Positions 47,700-57,360 of a stretch of DNA of 64,000 bases are shown here, piece after piece. How positions within the stretch are numbered: position 1 is the first letter of the stretch; each line of letters starts with the position of its first letter. Source of the DNA: Acorus gramineus. Taxonomy: Eukaryota; Streptophyta; Magnoliopsida; Acorales; Acoraceae. The notes beneath the pieces are model-generated. The model saw only the letters and a list, made by a program, of their open reading frames with translations. It searched no databases and was not told the DNA's origin. The stretch covers positions 7,687,245 through 7,751,244 of the forward strand of contig CM060849.1 in NCBI GenBank assembly GCA_030737835.1, written 5' to 3'. A program made the position numbers and the translations under genes.

Positions 47700-48240
47700 T
47701 GACTTTTTCCTGCGAAATATTTCGTAGGGAAAGGTCTTTTTGTTTTTTTTATGCACTTGATATACTTTTAGCTGCGAAATTATTTCGTAGCGAAAACGTC
47801 TATTTTGCTACGATAACATCTTTTCGCAGCTAAGGAGTTCTTTTTGCTACAAACAATATTTCGTAGCTAAACGAATCTTTTTGCTACGAACAACATTTCG
47901 TAGCAAAAAGAATCTTTTTGCAACGAAATAAATTCGTAGCAAAAGGTAATATATTGCTACGAAATAAATGTTATAGCAAAAGTCGAGTTTCAACTGCGAA
48001 ATTATTTTCGTAGCAAATACCATCTTTTGTACGAAATATATTTGTAGCAAATACATTTTGCTACGATATCGTATTCGTAGCAATAGAGTTCCTTATGCTA
48101 TGAAAAAAAAATTTCGTAGTACAATGTATTCTGATACGAGGCTTTTGCAATGATAATTACAACGAACATAGTTCGTCGAGAAAGGTTATTAGCTACGAAA
48201 ATGGGGATTTTGCTACGACAAATTTCGCAGCTAATGCTTG
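47700..48240. repeat. CACTA right subterminal repeats
   Basis: A dense array of TTTTTGCTACGAAAT / ATTTCGTAGCAAAA in both orientations, the counterpart of 39487-39870 and more regular. The apparent open frame at 47847-48083 (minus) is created by the repeats. Confidence 0.87.
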
Positions 48241-48254
48241 CATTTCTTGTATTG

Positions 48255-50186
48255 TCGGGCAAAGCTATGACCAGCTTCATGTGATGATGATCTCTCCCCC
48301 CCTCTCCCTCTGAACGAATTGAGTAAGTAGATGCGATTTCCTACTCGACTCAGGTTCGTTTGGAATATTGGCATGCACCTGTTAGTGCGCGAGATCGCGC
48401 TTGACCCTTTCTTTTAAGTTGGTGATATCCAACGCATGTTTAAGTTAGGCCTTGTGTGCTTATGTGATTAATGACCATGTATGCATGTTGTATGATTTAT
48501 TATGATGTAAATCCATGTTAGGGAGTGTCCCTATAATTATTAGATGATTGTGCATATGGTTCATGCACATAGCTAGATATAAAATTCTCCTGGATATATT
48601 TATATGCGCATGTTAAAAACTGATAGGCCTATCTGGGATAGGCATGGGTATGACCCGCTGTCGGGTTGTACCTTATTAGTTAGAGCGCTAGCGATGTAAT
48701 CGCCCCGTGCATCCGAGCGATGCACTCATTTAGAATTCAGGAGAATTCATTATCTTATCGGATTGTTAAGCCGGTAGTTGGGGCGTGACACCCCCCTGTG
48801 TCCGAGCGACGCAACGGTGTGGGAGTACAGTAGTATTTGATATCTCGATAAGTGATTATCGAGAGTAGTTGTTTTTTCATTGGGTTCGCTTTGCGAACAT
48901 GGAATGTTTACTCCCAATGTCGTCCGTGTTGAAGAGGGCCGGGTTGTAGCTGTCCTGACAGAGGGCTCCCATCCGTAGGTACCACCGATGCGTTCGGGAG
49001 CGTACTGATCGTGGGAGTGTACCAGGTAGAGGCTACCCGGGAGAGGGTTAACGAATGATATTGCGAGCGTGGAATCGTTCTCCTCTTCGTTGGATCCGAT
49101 GTAGGAACTTCCCGGCGTTGGAAAAGCTGTCCTGACAGAGGGCTCCCATCCGTAGGTACCACCGAGGCGTTCGGAAGCGTACTGATCGTGGGAGTATACC
49201 AGGTAGTGACTACCCGGGAAAAGGGCTACCAGTGGACCAAGGGTGTAGAGCAGTCTAAGTCTCTTCCAAAAGTCCCAAGAGTCTCCCTCCGGGAGTGAGG
49301 GTGAGGATGAGGTGAAGACACGTCGCCTCGTGACCCATTCGTTGTTCGTCCGTTCCCATAGTTGTTGGGTCCGGTCTCGTATCGATGTTTAAAGACATCG
49401 TTGGGCAGTTATCTCGATGTAGATGATCCTGTAGTGTTGCGTAGACCAGTAATCCCGGGTCTCCTCGACCAACGGTATGGTCTCTCCCCAAAAGTCCCAA
49501 GAGTCTCCCTTCGGGAGTGAGGGTGAGGGTGAGGTTGATGATCCAATAGTGTTGCGTAGACCAGTAATCCCGGGTCTCCTCGACCAACGGTATGGTCTCT
49601 CCCTAAAAGTCCCAAGAGTCTCCCTCCGGGAGTGAGGGTGAGGGTGAGGTTGGTCGCGCCGCCGCGTGACCCTGTTATCCATGGGTTTCCACCCATGTTT
49701 ACCTGGAAAGGAAATTGTTTATGTATTGAACTGTTGTATGGTGATTGATTTCCAGCCACTCACTGAGCTTGTAGCTCACCCCTCGCATACTGTTTCTTTT
49801 CACGGGCAGTGTTGGGCGTGGAGCTGGAGCTTTCCTGTGGCGTGGTCTTATGGGCGTGGAGCGTTCTTCCGGCGGGTGGCGAGTGTGAGGCTGTCAGCAG
49901 TCCTAGAGTCATTGTATGTATTGTAAATCGTGCATGTGGCACAGGTTGTATTTTCTTTGGTCTAGACTTGGCTCTCATAGGACAGTGATTGTGTATTCGA
50001 GTCTGTAATAATGTTTTTGGTTTACAGACATTGTTTATATATTATGCTTCTACTTTTCAGTCAGTTATCATTATCCTTGCTTTGCCACCTTGTGTGTTGT
50101 TGTTAGAGTCTTTATTGACCTCAGGTATTGATAGCTGATATTTTATTATTGCCACGTCTCGGGGACGGCCGCCCTGGGGCGTGACA
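48255..50186 (+). repeat. Element 2 3' LTR (A2), last piece
   Basis: GGGCAAAGCTATGACC onward, colinear with 12476-13458 and 22329-23270 of the 5' LTR. It shows the uninterrupted junction GGACCAAGGGTGTAGAG at 49234-49250, where element 3 sits in the other LTR. The acceptor-like CAG of exon 4 is CAC here (49801). It ends GGGGCGTGACA followed by TCCCC. Confidence 0.88.
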
Positions 50187-50191
50187 TCCCC

Positions 50192-50782
50192 AGTGCCAAG
50201 CAACTCGGACAGCTCAACTGATAGCTCATCTGAGGAGTCCGAAGAAGAAGGGGAGGAGGAACCCTTCAATCTGAACCTGAATGATCACGACCTCGCCATA
50301 CTCTATGGAGAGGAAGAAGAAGAGGCTCGAGCCATTGTTAATGTGATCAACATCGAATCAGACAAGAGTGGCCCAGGAGAGTCGAGCCCGAAGAAGAAGA
50401 AGAGGAACCATTTGAAGAGGTTCCCGAAGGGGCAAGTGAAGGACCCGAGGAAGGGGAGTGTACTTCAGATGATCTGCATCCGGACGACAACGGGTCCTCC
50501 AAAAGCACTGACTCGGTTGACGGCCCCTGCCGTCCAATGACCATATTTTTTACCGATAAGGACCTCCCTAACCCAAGACTACGAGTATACCCCTCCATGT
50601 CCGCGGGCGACTCCAGGCCATACCCCTAAACAACATTTTTGTTGACCCAGGGTAAGCGATGAACGTCGTCACTTTCCCCACATATCACCAGATGCCCAAG
50701 CGAGGCCGCCCTTTTTGTCCAGCCAGTACACTCCTCCATCCAAGCATTCAACAATTCCGAGAAGACTATATATGGTCCCAGG
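50192..50782 (+). pseudogene. Element 1 acidic spacer between gag and protease
   Basis: It resumes element 1 after the insertion. It reads SNSDSSTDSSSEESEEEGEE, then LNDHDLAILYGEEEEE and a Glu/Ser-rich stretch, with frame changes near 50390 and 50630. IYGPRLFELAVDPL at the end leads into the first protease-like module. Acidic linkers at this place occur in some Tat elements. It is not a separate gene. Confidence 0.6.
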
Positions 50783-51720
50783 TTGTTTGAATTGGCCGTC
50801 GATCCCCTAATCTGCAAAGCGGAGTGCTTCATAGCCGACATCGACATGAGGTACCCACTAACGCTAGGACGGCCATGGTTAGACAGCATCCAGGCCATCT
50901 GCTGTCCACGGCATCATTGCCTCCGCCTACCATTCATGGGCCACGTGCTAACCATATGGGGGGAAGCGCGCCTCAGATATGAGAATGAGGATAACTGGGT
51001 GTTGCACGACATGTTTACTCTAACCTTGCACCCAGGTATCGGATCAGGAAGAGATAGCCCACCAGGATCCCCCTACCATAACAGGCACCTCTCCAAAGGA
51101 CCAGTCGGGACTATGAACTTGGTAAGCAACCACATAGAGCCCAATCCAATCGCCTTCCTCCCCCATGAAGTTGCTAAGGCCAGGGCATGCTCTGCGCCCC
51201 TCACAATCACCGTAGACCTTGGAGGAAGGGAGTTCAGGCACATCCTCATCGATACGGGAGCGGAGACCAACGTACTAACCTATTCCGCTTACCAAAAGCT
51301 TAAAGGTAAAGTCCCTGAGTTGGAGCCATCGGACAAGTTTACCTATGCATTTGGGAACACGCGCAAGGACATCTGCGGGATAGTCACGCTCCTACTTAAG
51401 ATCTGCTCAGTATCTACCATCGTCAATTGCATGGTGATTGACATCCGGTCATCCCACCCCCTAATCATCGGAAGGACGTGGCTCAACTGCATTGAAGCTG
51501 TCTCATCTACCCGACATTAATGCCTCCGCTTCCCGTACCACAGAGAAGTTATATTTGTTTGGGGAGAGGCACTTTTTAACGAAGCACGAGTTCGGAATTT
51601 GAGTATCTGTGCCATGCGCATCCGGCTAGAGGTGCTCGCATCCTGGAAACCGAACTCCACCGATGAAGACTTGCTACAACAAGGGAGACCTCTCAAGAGG
51701 TGAAGAGAAGAAGAATCCGG
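50783..51720 (+). pseudogene. Element 1 retropepsin region with two tandem protease-like modules
   Basis: An open frame 50783-51520 (245 codons) holds two related modules. The first has only the C-terminal half: YPLTLGRPWLDSIQAICCPR then HHCLRLPFMGHVLTIWGEA (residues 24-62). The second is fuller: HILIDTGAETNVL with catalytic D157, then HPLIIGRTWLNCIEAVSSTR (225-244). After a TAA (51520) come CLRFPYHREVIFVWGEALF and about 60 more residues. The paired LGRPWL/IGRTWL, CLRLP/CLRFP and WGEA motifs show a tandem duplication of the protease C-terminal half. DTGA is the aspartic protease active site. Confidence 0.75.
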
Positions 51721-51823
51721 GAATAGGGAGCCTCCACCGGATATTAGTCGGCTTCCAAAGGCTAGCCGACTCGAAGAAGTAGTACAGATCCATGAATCCG
51801 GGACTGATCCACCCAAGTAAGCT

Positions 51824-52340
51824 TTTCAAACTCATGTACATATTTGTTTCCCTGCTTTCTTAAACAAAAACAAACAAAAATAAGATTTGTTTATCAGCTT
51901 TCATTTCAAACTCCTGTACATATTTGTTTCCCTGCTTTCTTAAACAAAAAAAAGATTTGTTTATCAGCTTTCATTTCAAACTCATGTACATATTTGTTTC
52001 CCTGCTTTCTTAAACAAAAACAAACAAAAATAAGATTTGTTTATCAGCTTTCATTTCAAACTCCTGTACATATTTGTTTCCCTGCTTTCTTAAACAAGAA
52101 AAAGATTTGTTTATCGGCTTTCATTTCAAACTCCTGTACATATTTATTTCCCTGCTTTCTTAAACAAAAATAAACAAAAAAAAGATTTGTTTAACAGCTT
52201 TCATTCCAAACTCCTGTACATATTTGTTTCCCTGCTTTCTAAAACAAAAACAAACAAAAAAAGATTTGTTTATCAGCTTTCATTCCAAACTCTTGTACAC
52301 ATTTGTTTCCATGCTTTCTTAAAACAAAACAAAAACAACA
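51824..52340 (+). repeat. Tandem repeat with alternating 80- and 70-bp units
   Basis: Units start TTTCAAACTC(A/C)TGTACAT at 51824, 51904, 51974, 52054, 52124, 52204 (as TTCCAAACTC) and about 52283. Spacing is 80, 70, 80, 70, 80, 79. The difference is an AACAAACAAAA insert before AAGATTTGTTTATCAGC, so the original higher-order unit was about 150 bp. It lies where reverse transcriptase to integrase core would be. Confidence 0.9.
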
Positions 52341-52410
52341 AAACAAAAATCCATACCAAAAAAAGAAAAGGTTAAAAGCCGCAGACCACGCCTAGACCTA
52401 CCAGAGGAGG

Positions 52411-52650
52411 GTGGCAAGGGCACTTGAAAAGAAAGTAATAGAGAGAAAATTCAAAATTGGGGAGATGGTACTCAAGCAAATCATGCCATCGAGGCAGCCC
52501 CATCCAAAAGGCAAGCTGCAACCCACATGGGAGGGACCCTATGTAATCACCCACGCCTACTCTAGGAATGCCTACCGCTTGGTGGATGCTGAAGGAGTCG
52601 AAGTCTCAAGTTCATGGAATGCACTTTATCTAAAGAAATTCCATGCATAA
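52411..52650 (+). pseudogene. Element 1 integrase C-terminal fragment
   Basis: It reads FKIGEMVLKQIMPSRQPHPK, KLQPTWEGPYVITHAY, NAYRLVDAEG and WNALYLKKFHA, then stop. GKLxPxWEGPYxV...AYxL.D..G....WN...LKKFY is the GPY/F-type end of Tat/Athila integrases. The catalytic core is missing upstream. This marks the 3' end of element 1 pol. Confidence 0.82.
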
Positions 52651-52689
52651 AACTCTCAATACTTGAGAAATCTTATTCTTTCTTCATGT

Positions 52690-53285
52690 CCCAAAAGGCC
52701 CATGTCACCCCTTAAAGGGTGAGGGTGAGGGTGGGGTGGGTCGGCGATGTTACGACCCACTAGTTTGTACAGTTACTCCCGTTTAGGGACTTTAATTATT
52801 ATAAGGTTAATATGAGTTGTGTTGCATAGATTGTGCCATTCACTGAGCATGTGGCTCACCCCTCGCATATTATTTTCCTCCAGTTGTTACTGAGTCGGAT
52901 CTGAAGGAGGAGCTCTTCGAGGCATCACATCAGTAGCGGAGCAGCGTTCACGTTTTGGGTTCTGCGAGTGAGAGGCCATTAGCATGCCCTTCTTTGCTTG
53001 TATGTATTGTTATCCGTGCTTGGGCACAGCACTTGTATATGGATGTCTTTGTTTATATTGGCTCTCACAGGACAGTTGATTATGTATTCTGGTCTGTAAT
53101 ATGTCTTTGAATTACAGACTCAGTCGTTTAAGCTTCCGCTATATGTATATATATTATGTCAGCTACATTATTGATTGTGTTGTCATTTTCGATGTTGTTT
53201 AGAGTCTTTTATTGATCTCCTGTATGGACTGCTGATATTATATATATTTTCCACGTATCGGGGATGACCGCCTTGGGGTGTGACA
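52690..53285 (+). repeat. Element 4 LTR 3' part
   Basis: CCCAAAAGGCCCATGTCACC onward matches 44367-44951 of the forward C LTR. It includes the run of four GGG tracts at 52717-52740, CTCACCCCTCGCATAT and a CTCCAG acceptor ending at 52883. It ends TGTGACA. Confidence 0.85.
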
Positions 53286-53290
53286 AAAGT

Positions 53291-53302
53291 TGGTATCAGA
53301 GC
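53291..53302 (+). promoter_or_regulatory. Element 4 primer binding site (initiator tRNA-Met)
   Basis: TGGTATCAGAGC, the canonical plant LTR-retrotransposon primer site, 5 nt after the LTR end. Confidence 0.9.
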
Positions 53303-53398
53303 CTGGTCTTGTCAGAGCCAATTGTTTTTCTTAGAGATGAGTCCTAGGATTTCTATATGAGTATTCTGATCCTAGTGTCTGTTTCTTAGGTTGCTGAT

Positions 53399-54740
53399 AT
53401 GCCTCCTCACAGAGGGATGCGTGGACGTGGTCCCCCTCGGGCCTTGGAGGTTTCTGAACCTATCGGAGGCGAGGAGTCTACTAGAGGGTCCTCGGCTATT
53501 GGGCCAGGACCAGCGCAGGAGCCTCCTGCATGGGAGCGTGCTTACGCTCGTATCGCAGATCTATTGAAGACTCAGACTAGGGCACTGAAGGCCCAGACTA
53601 GGGCATTGGCTGATCAGGCGCGAGAGATCCAGGAGCTGCGGGCGGCCCGCGAGGCAGTTCCACAGGTCCCCTTGGTGGCAGATCCACCGGTGGTGCCCGA
53701 GGTACCCCCTGTCCCAGTGGAGATTCCGGTAGTGGGAGTTCAGGATCCCCTGGAGAGGGAGGTGGAGCTAGAGGCTGCGGCACGAGTGCATCAGAGCGGC
53801 CTCACTGCCTTTCTAAAGCTTCACCCTCCCGAGTTCAAATGGCCAGACGGCGGACCCCCTTGCCCCTGAGCGTTGGTTGATGGAGGTAGACAAGATCTTC
53901 TCGACCATGCACTGCACCGACTGCCAGCGTGTCTCACTGGCCACCTTCATGTTGAAGGGTAGCGCCGCCGACTGGTGGGCTACCCGATCGGTGGACATCC
54001 CCGAGGGCGTGGGGTGACTTCTATGGGCTGGATTCCGGAGTTACTTTCTGGAGGAGTACTTCCCATTTTTGACACGCCAGATCGTGATGCGAGAGTTCGA
54101 GCAGCTGACGCAGGGCTCCATGTCAGTCGCTGATTACTCTACACGATTCACGAGGCTTTCCCGGTTCGCCCCCGCCTTGGTGATGGATGAGGAGACGCGA
54201 TGCCGTCGTTTCGAGATGGGTCTCATTAGCACCATCAGGGTGCATGTCACCTCACAGGCATTCACGAGGTACTCAGACTTGGTGTCTCGTGCGAGGACAG
54301 TTGAGCGAGACCTTGGGGTCCCTTTGGGGGTTCCAACCCCTCCTGCAGACCAGAGGCCCCCCAGGAGCCAGGACCAGAGACATCGCAAGGGCAAGCGGCC
54401 CCGCTTTGATCAGTCAGCGGCCACCGCTACTCCAGTCGATGTGGTGCCAGTGCGAGGTCCAACACCCATTGCTGCAGTACCAGTCCAGGCTAGGCGACCG
54501 GAGACGCGGCGCTGTTACCATTGCCAGCGGATCGGGCATATTTTATATGATTGCCCTGATGCTGGCCGACCCCGTGTGCCTCGACAGCAGCAGCAGCAGC
54601 CACAGGGTGGCCGAGTTGACCAGAGGAGGCAGCCAGTGCAGCCTGCGAGGCGTGCCCCTGCTCCTCAGCCGCAGCTTGTTCAGGGTCGTGTTGCAGCACT
54701 TACAACCAAGGAGGCGCAGGCTTCGGGTAGCGTTGTCTGA
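53399..54740 (+). pseudogene. Element 4 gag
   Basis: Starts MPPHRGMRGRGPPRALEVSE at 53399. The N-terminal third has a coiled-coil-like stretch (LLKTQTRALKAQTRALADQA) and a Pro/Val-rich linker. The gag core follows after a frameshift near 53840: ERWLMEVDKIFSTMHCTDCQ, KGSAADWWATRS, then FEQLTQGSMSVADYSTRFTR in the 54069-54740 frame. A zinc knuckle CYHCQRIGHILYDC (CX2CX4HX4C, about 54512-54553) precedes a Gln/Arg-rich end. Lesions are the frameshift, a TGA at 54015-54017 and a TGA at 54738. Otherwise it is the best-kept gag of this family in the window. Confidence 0.85.
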
Positions 54741-54989
54741 GGTATTGTTCTGATCTCCCAGCTTCCTGCATATGTGCTATTTGATTCCAGAGCCACGCAC
54801 TCGTTCGTGTCTCCCGCTTTCGCGAGACGGATGGGCGTGGTGTCCGCCCCTCTTGATGTTATGCTGGAGATATCATTGCCCGTCGGAGACCGTATTCTCC
54901 TCCGTTCTGTTTACCGGGGGTGTACCGTGGCGATTGCGGAGCATGAGTTTCCATTAGAGTTGGTAGGAGTTTCTAGCCTAGTAGTATGA
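54741..54989 (+). pseudogene. Element 4 protease, N-terminal half
   Basis: In frame with gag after TGA. It reads YVLFDSRATHSFVSPAFARR, where the retropepsin active-site D-S/T-G has become D-S-R, a change expected to abolish activity. It continues to EHEFPLELVGVSS and stops at 54987; the flap and C-terminal GMDWL part are not readable. The position directly after a zinc-knuckle gag fits the chromoviral (Tekay/Del-like) order. Confidence 0.75.
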
Positions 54990-55311
54990 TAGTGATGAAT
55001 TGGTTGCAATTTCTAAGGTATGAATTGCGTCTCGATAATGGAGCTTCTTTCCCATGCATCGGTATTGCTGGTAACCATGGAGTTCGCATGCAGCGCCAGT
55101 TTCAAGTTTTGAGGGTGTGGCGTATTGCTCATTAAGGGGTGATGTCTTCTTCTAGCCTTCCTACTCAGGATTAAGGGGCCTTGCAGGGTCAGCGTTGAGA
55201 CCCGGGCTAGGGTACTCCGTGTTCCTTGTTTGGTTGTCGGGATATCCTATATCGGGACCTCATGGTGCCCTGCCAAGGTTCTTTTCCCAGTCAAGGAATA
55301 CCTTTGAAGCA
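54990..55311 (+). other. Family-shared post-protease segment, non-coding or unreadable
   Basis: Nearly identical to 23520-23857 of element 2 (AGTATGATAGTGATGAA through GATATCCTATATCG to CCTTTGAAGCAT), and its second half to 13941-13997 plus 16520-16545 of element 3. Frames are full of stops. It probably descends from the protease-RT linker. Confidence 0.65.
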
Positions 55312-55319
55312 TTGAGTGG

Positions 55320-57360
55320 CTATCATTGAGTGAATTCTTTTGAAATCTTTCCTCCATTGACTCATAATATACCTATCTGGTAATTCCATCACAAATTCAG
55401 ATCGAAGAATGCATATAGCACGACAACACAAAATTTCTCAGAAGTCAAATGATCTACAAGTGCAATTTACTTCTTCCGTTGCTTCATTGAATCGAACTTC
55501 ATAGCACAATTGCTTGTTCTCATCTCGATTATTCTTGACTATCTCAATCACTTTATAGGCTTACAACCCATCAATATTTCTTGTACAATTGTAATTGAGA
55601 TGGATTAGTTGCTTTAATTCCTCCTGAAACATCATAAACATGTTTATCGTGTACAAATTCAACAGCTGTTCTTCCATCTTTAGTGGTGACATGAGTTGCG
55701 AGGTACCATGCAGTGAATTAAAATCCTCTAGAGCCTCTTTCTCATGCTTATTTCTCAATGCATTCTCACATTGCTGAATGAATTGCATCAAAGTAGTCTT
55801 TGATGTGAGATAATCATCAAAGTATGCATTCATGCCCTCATTCCATTGTGTTGTTGACATACCTGCCCAAAACATATCCTTCACAAAGACGAATACCCAT
55901 CGATCTCGATCTTTATACAATGAACTCAGCCATGCATTATCCTCTAGACCATATTCTTCGATCGTCCTGCTCCACCCAACTTCAAATTCATCAATATTCA
56001 AGCAATCATACACAAGATTGGAAAGAGCGTCCCTTCACAGCCCTATACTCCTTCAACTGAGAAATAATGAATTTCATTAAAATGCATATATATTCATTAT
56101 TAGCGCATATGCCTCGAAAAAAGTTAAACTTGAAATAACAAGAGTGACTAATATTATTATCCCATTCACAAACATATACCCTGATAGACAGTGCGTGTGT
56201 GCTAATAACAACACATCTCTTTCAATGGAAGAAAATAAAAATGAAACTACATGTGCGGAATAGCAATCCATATGTGTTGATGTATAAGGCATATGCTATA
56301 TTAATTCGTCAGAAAAATACCTTCCTAAGTTTTTCTGGTACTTTCTTCAAAATACCACAGGCAAAGACGATCCGTGGTCATGGGAAACACCTCCTTAATA
56401 CCACCACTGATTGATTTGCATTGATCTGTTATTATTGCATTGGGAGGTTGGTTCCCCATACAAGCCAACCAGGATTTGAATAGCCATACGTATATTTCTA
56501 TTGTTTCATTTGCGAGCAAGCCACAACTAAGCAGAATAGACTGTTCGTGATGATTCACACCAACAAAAGGTGCAAAAGGCGTAGCATACTTGTTCGTAAG
56601 ATATGTTGTGTCAAAGGAAACATCTCTAAAATACTAGTAAGCCGCTCGACTACAACTGTCAGCCAAAATACATTCTTCAACTTTCCATCTTTGTCTAAAT
56701 CAATCCAACGGAAAACATTTGCATTTAATTCTTGCTGCTTGCTGAAATACTTGAGAAGAGCATCAACATCTCCTTCCCCAAGCTGGAGGTGCCTCACTTT
56801 TTGAAGATAATTTCGACAATCTTGTTCGATATATGTAAGATTGTTGTATCCTCCCCCTTCATATGCTAGGGAAAATTCGTGCACAGTGGAACCACAACGG
56901 CATCATTGAAAGCCAATTGATTCATAGCATGTGCGGTTAATGCCTAGTGGCATCTATGAAAGTGTGACAGCTTCAAATCCACTTCATGATTGTGTTCTAA
57001 AATAAGGAGTTCCAATATCCATTTACCATCCCCGAACGTTTTAACTTGCATCCTACCCTTGCAATTGGTCTTGCAAGTGGGCTTGAAACGGGATTGAGAG
57101 AGGCTAGTGTTTGCTATACTTTCACTATTTCTCTTCCTGTATTTCCCTTCCTTTGACACCAAAACCACTGCGGAAAGCAAAAGCCTTAATGGAGAGTATG
57201 CTTCATCAATGGAATCATACTCCATCCCAATAATTAATTCTTCATTGGCTTCATAATATTTAATATCATCTATCTTTTAATTGGGATTCATTGCTTCTTC
57301 ACACTGAAATTTGGCATTCAGTCTCATGTATTTCAAATCATTAAGGTCCATCGTATCAAT
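55320..57360 (-). pseudogene. FAR1-related (MULE-derived) gene, degenerate
   Basis: Read on the minus strand from about 57355. DLNDLKYMRLNAKFQCEEA and EEELIIGMEYDSIDEAYS-like sequence open the FAR1 DNA-binding region, with FGDGKWILELLILEHNHEVD as the WRKY-GCM1-type zinc domain (57020-56970). Next is YNNLTYIEQDCRNYLQKVRH, then the MULE transposase core NHHEQSILLSCGLLANETIE and WLACMGNQPPNAIITDQCKS (56555-56400). A candidate intron of about 270 nt (about 56047-56319) precedes YDCLNIDEFEVGWSRTIEEY (56013). A SWIM-like CTCRSFDF...ILCCRAICIL is at about 55475-55425, with the usual His replaced. Lesions: stops after AMNPN and SFDF, and frameshifts near 56915, 56556 and 56020. FAR1 proteins are light-signalling transcription factors domesticated from MULE transposases; this could equally be a MULE remnant. 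Confidence 0.85.

Larger units (their letters stand above)
39474..48254. mobile_element. CACTA (En/Spm-type) DNA transposon, defective, holding a solo LTR
   Basis: The left end CACTACAACAAA (39474) and right end TTTCTTGTATTG (to 48254, reverse complement CAATACAAGAAA) each differ by one base from the canonical CACTACAAGAAA. Flanks GTG and TCG sit where a 3-bp duplication belongs but do not match exactly. Removal restores LTR A (CTAATG...GGGCAAAGCTATGAC). Both ends carry about 400-550 bp of inverted subterminal repeats. Only a C-terminal transposase-like fragment remains, and the inside also holds a solo LTR (42324-44951). Confidence 0.85.
10705..50186 (+). mobile_element. Element 2: giant-LTR, internally deleted Ty3/gypsy element (subfamily A)
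   Basis: TCCCC (10700-10704) precedes TGTTATGCCTGTG, and GGGGCGTGACA ends at 50186 followed by TCCCC (50187-50191). Removing the element joins element 1 gag sequence on both sides. Nested insertions apart, the LTRs are about 3.7 kb each (10705-13458 + 22329-23270, and 34236-34273 + 37713-39473 + 48255-50186). The internal region is only about 2.75 kb (23271-24733 + 32948-34235). It has an initiator-tRNA-Met primer site, a gag start stopped at codon 7, decayed reverse transcriptase and integrase pieces and a polypurine tract. It is a Tekay/Del-like derivative that must rely on proteins from elsewhere. Confidence 0.88.
7323..52660 (+). mobile_element. Element 1: old Tat-like Ty3/gypsy retrotransposon, split by element 2
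   Basis: Two separated blocks belong together: 7323-10704 (LTR, primer site, leader repeats, gag) and 50187-52660 (acidic region, protease, tandem repeats, integrase C-terminus). The break is exactly the element 2 insertion, flanked by TCCCC. The integrase tail with a GPY/F-type motif, the gag pattern and the primer-site form fit the Tat/Ogre branch of Ty3/gypsy. Reverse transcriptase, RNase H and the integrase core are missing between 51820 and 52410, and no 3' LTR is seen because truncated element 4 starts at about 52690. It is non-functional and is the oldest layer of this nest. Confidence 0.75.
52690..55311 (+). mobile_element. Element 4: truncated giant-LTR Ty3/gypsy copy with gag and protease
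   Basis: It consists of an LTR 3' part (52690-53285, subfamily C-like, GGGTGTGACA end), a canonical primer site, gag, protease start, then the internal sequence shared with elements 2 and 3. It breaks off at CCTTTGAAGCAT (55311). The 5' part of the LTR and everything after the RT approach are missing, and no target duplication can be assigned. It shows what elements 2 and 3 lost and links this family to Tekay/Del-like Ty3/gypsy. Confidence 0.8.

Noticed and set aside
47847-48083. 78-codon minus-strand frame
   Set aside because: Created by CACTA subterminal repeats; peptide is a repeat of FVA(T/K) units.
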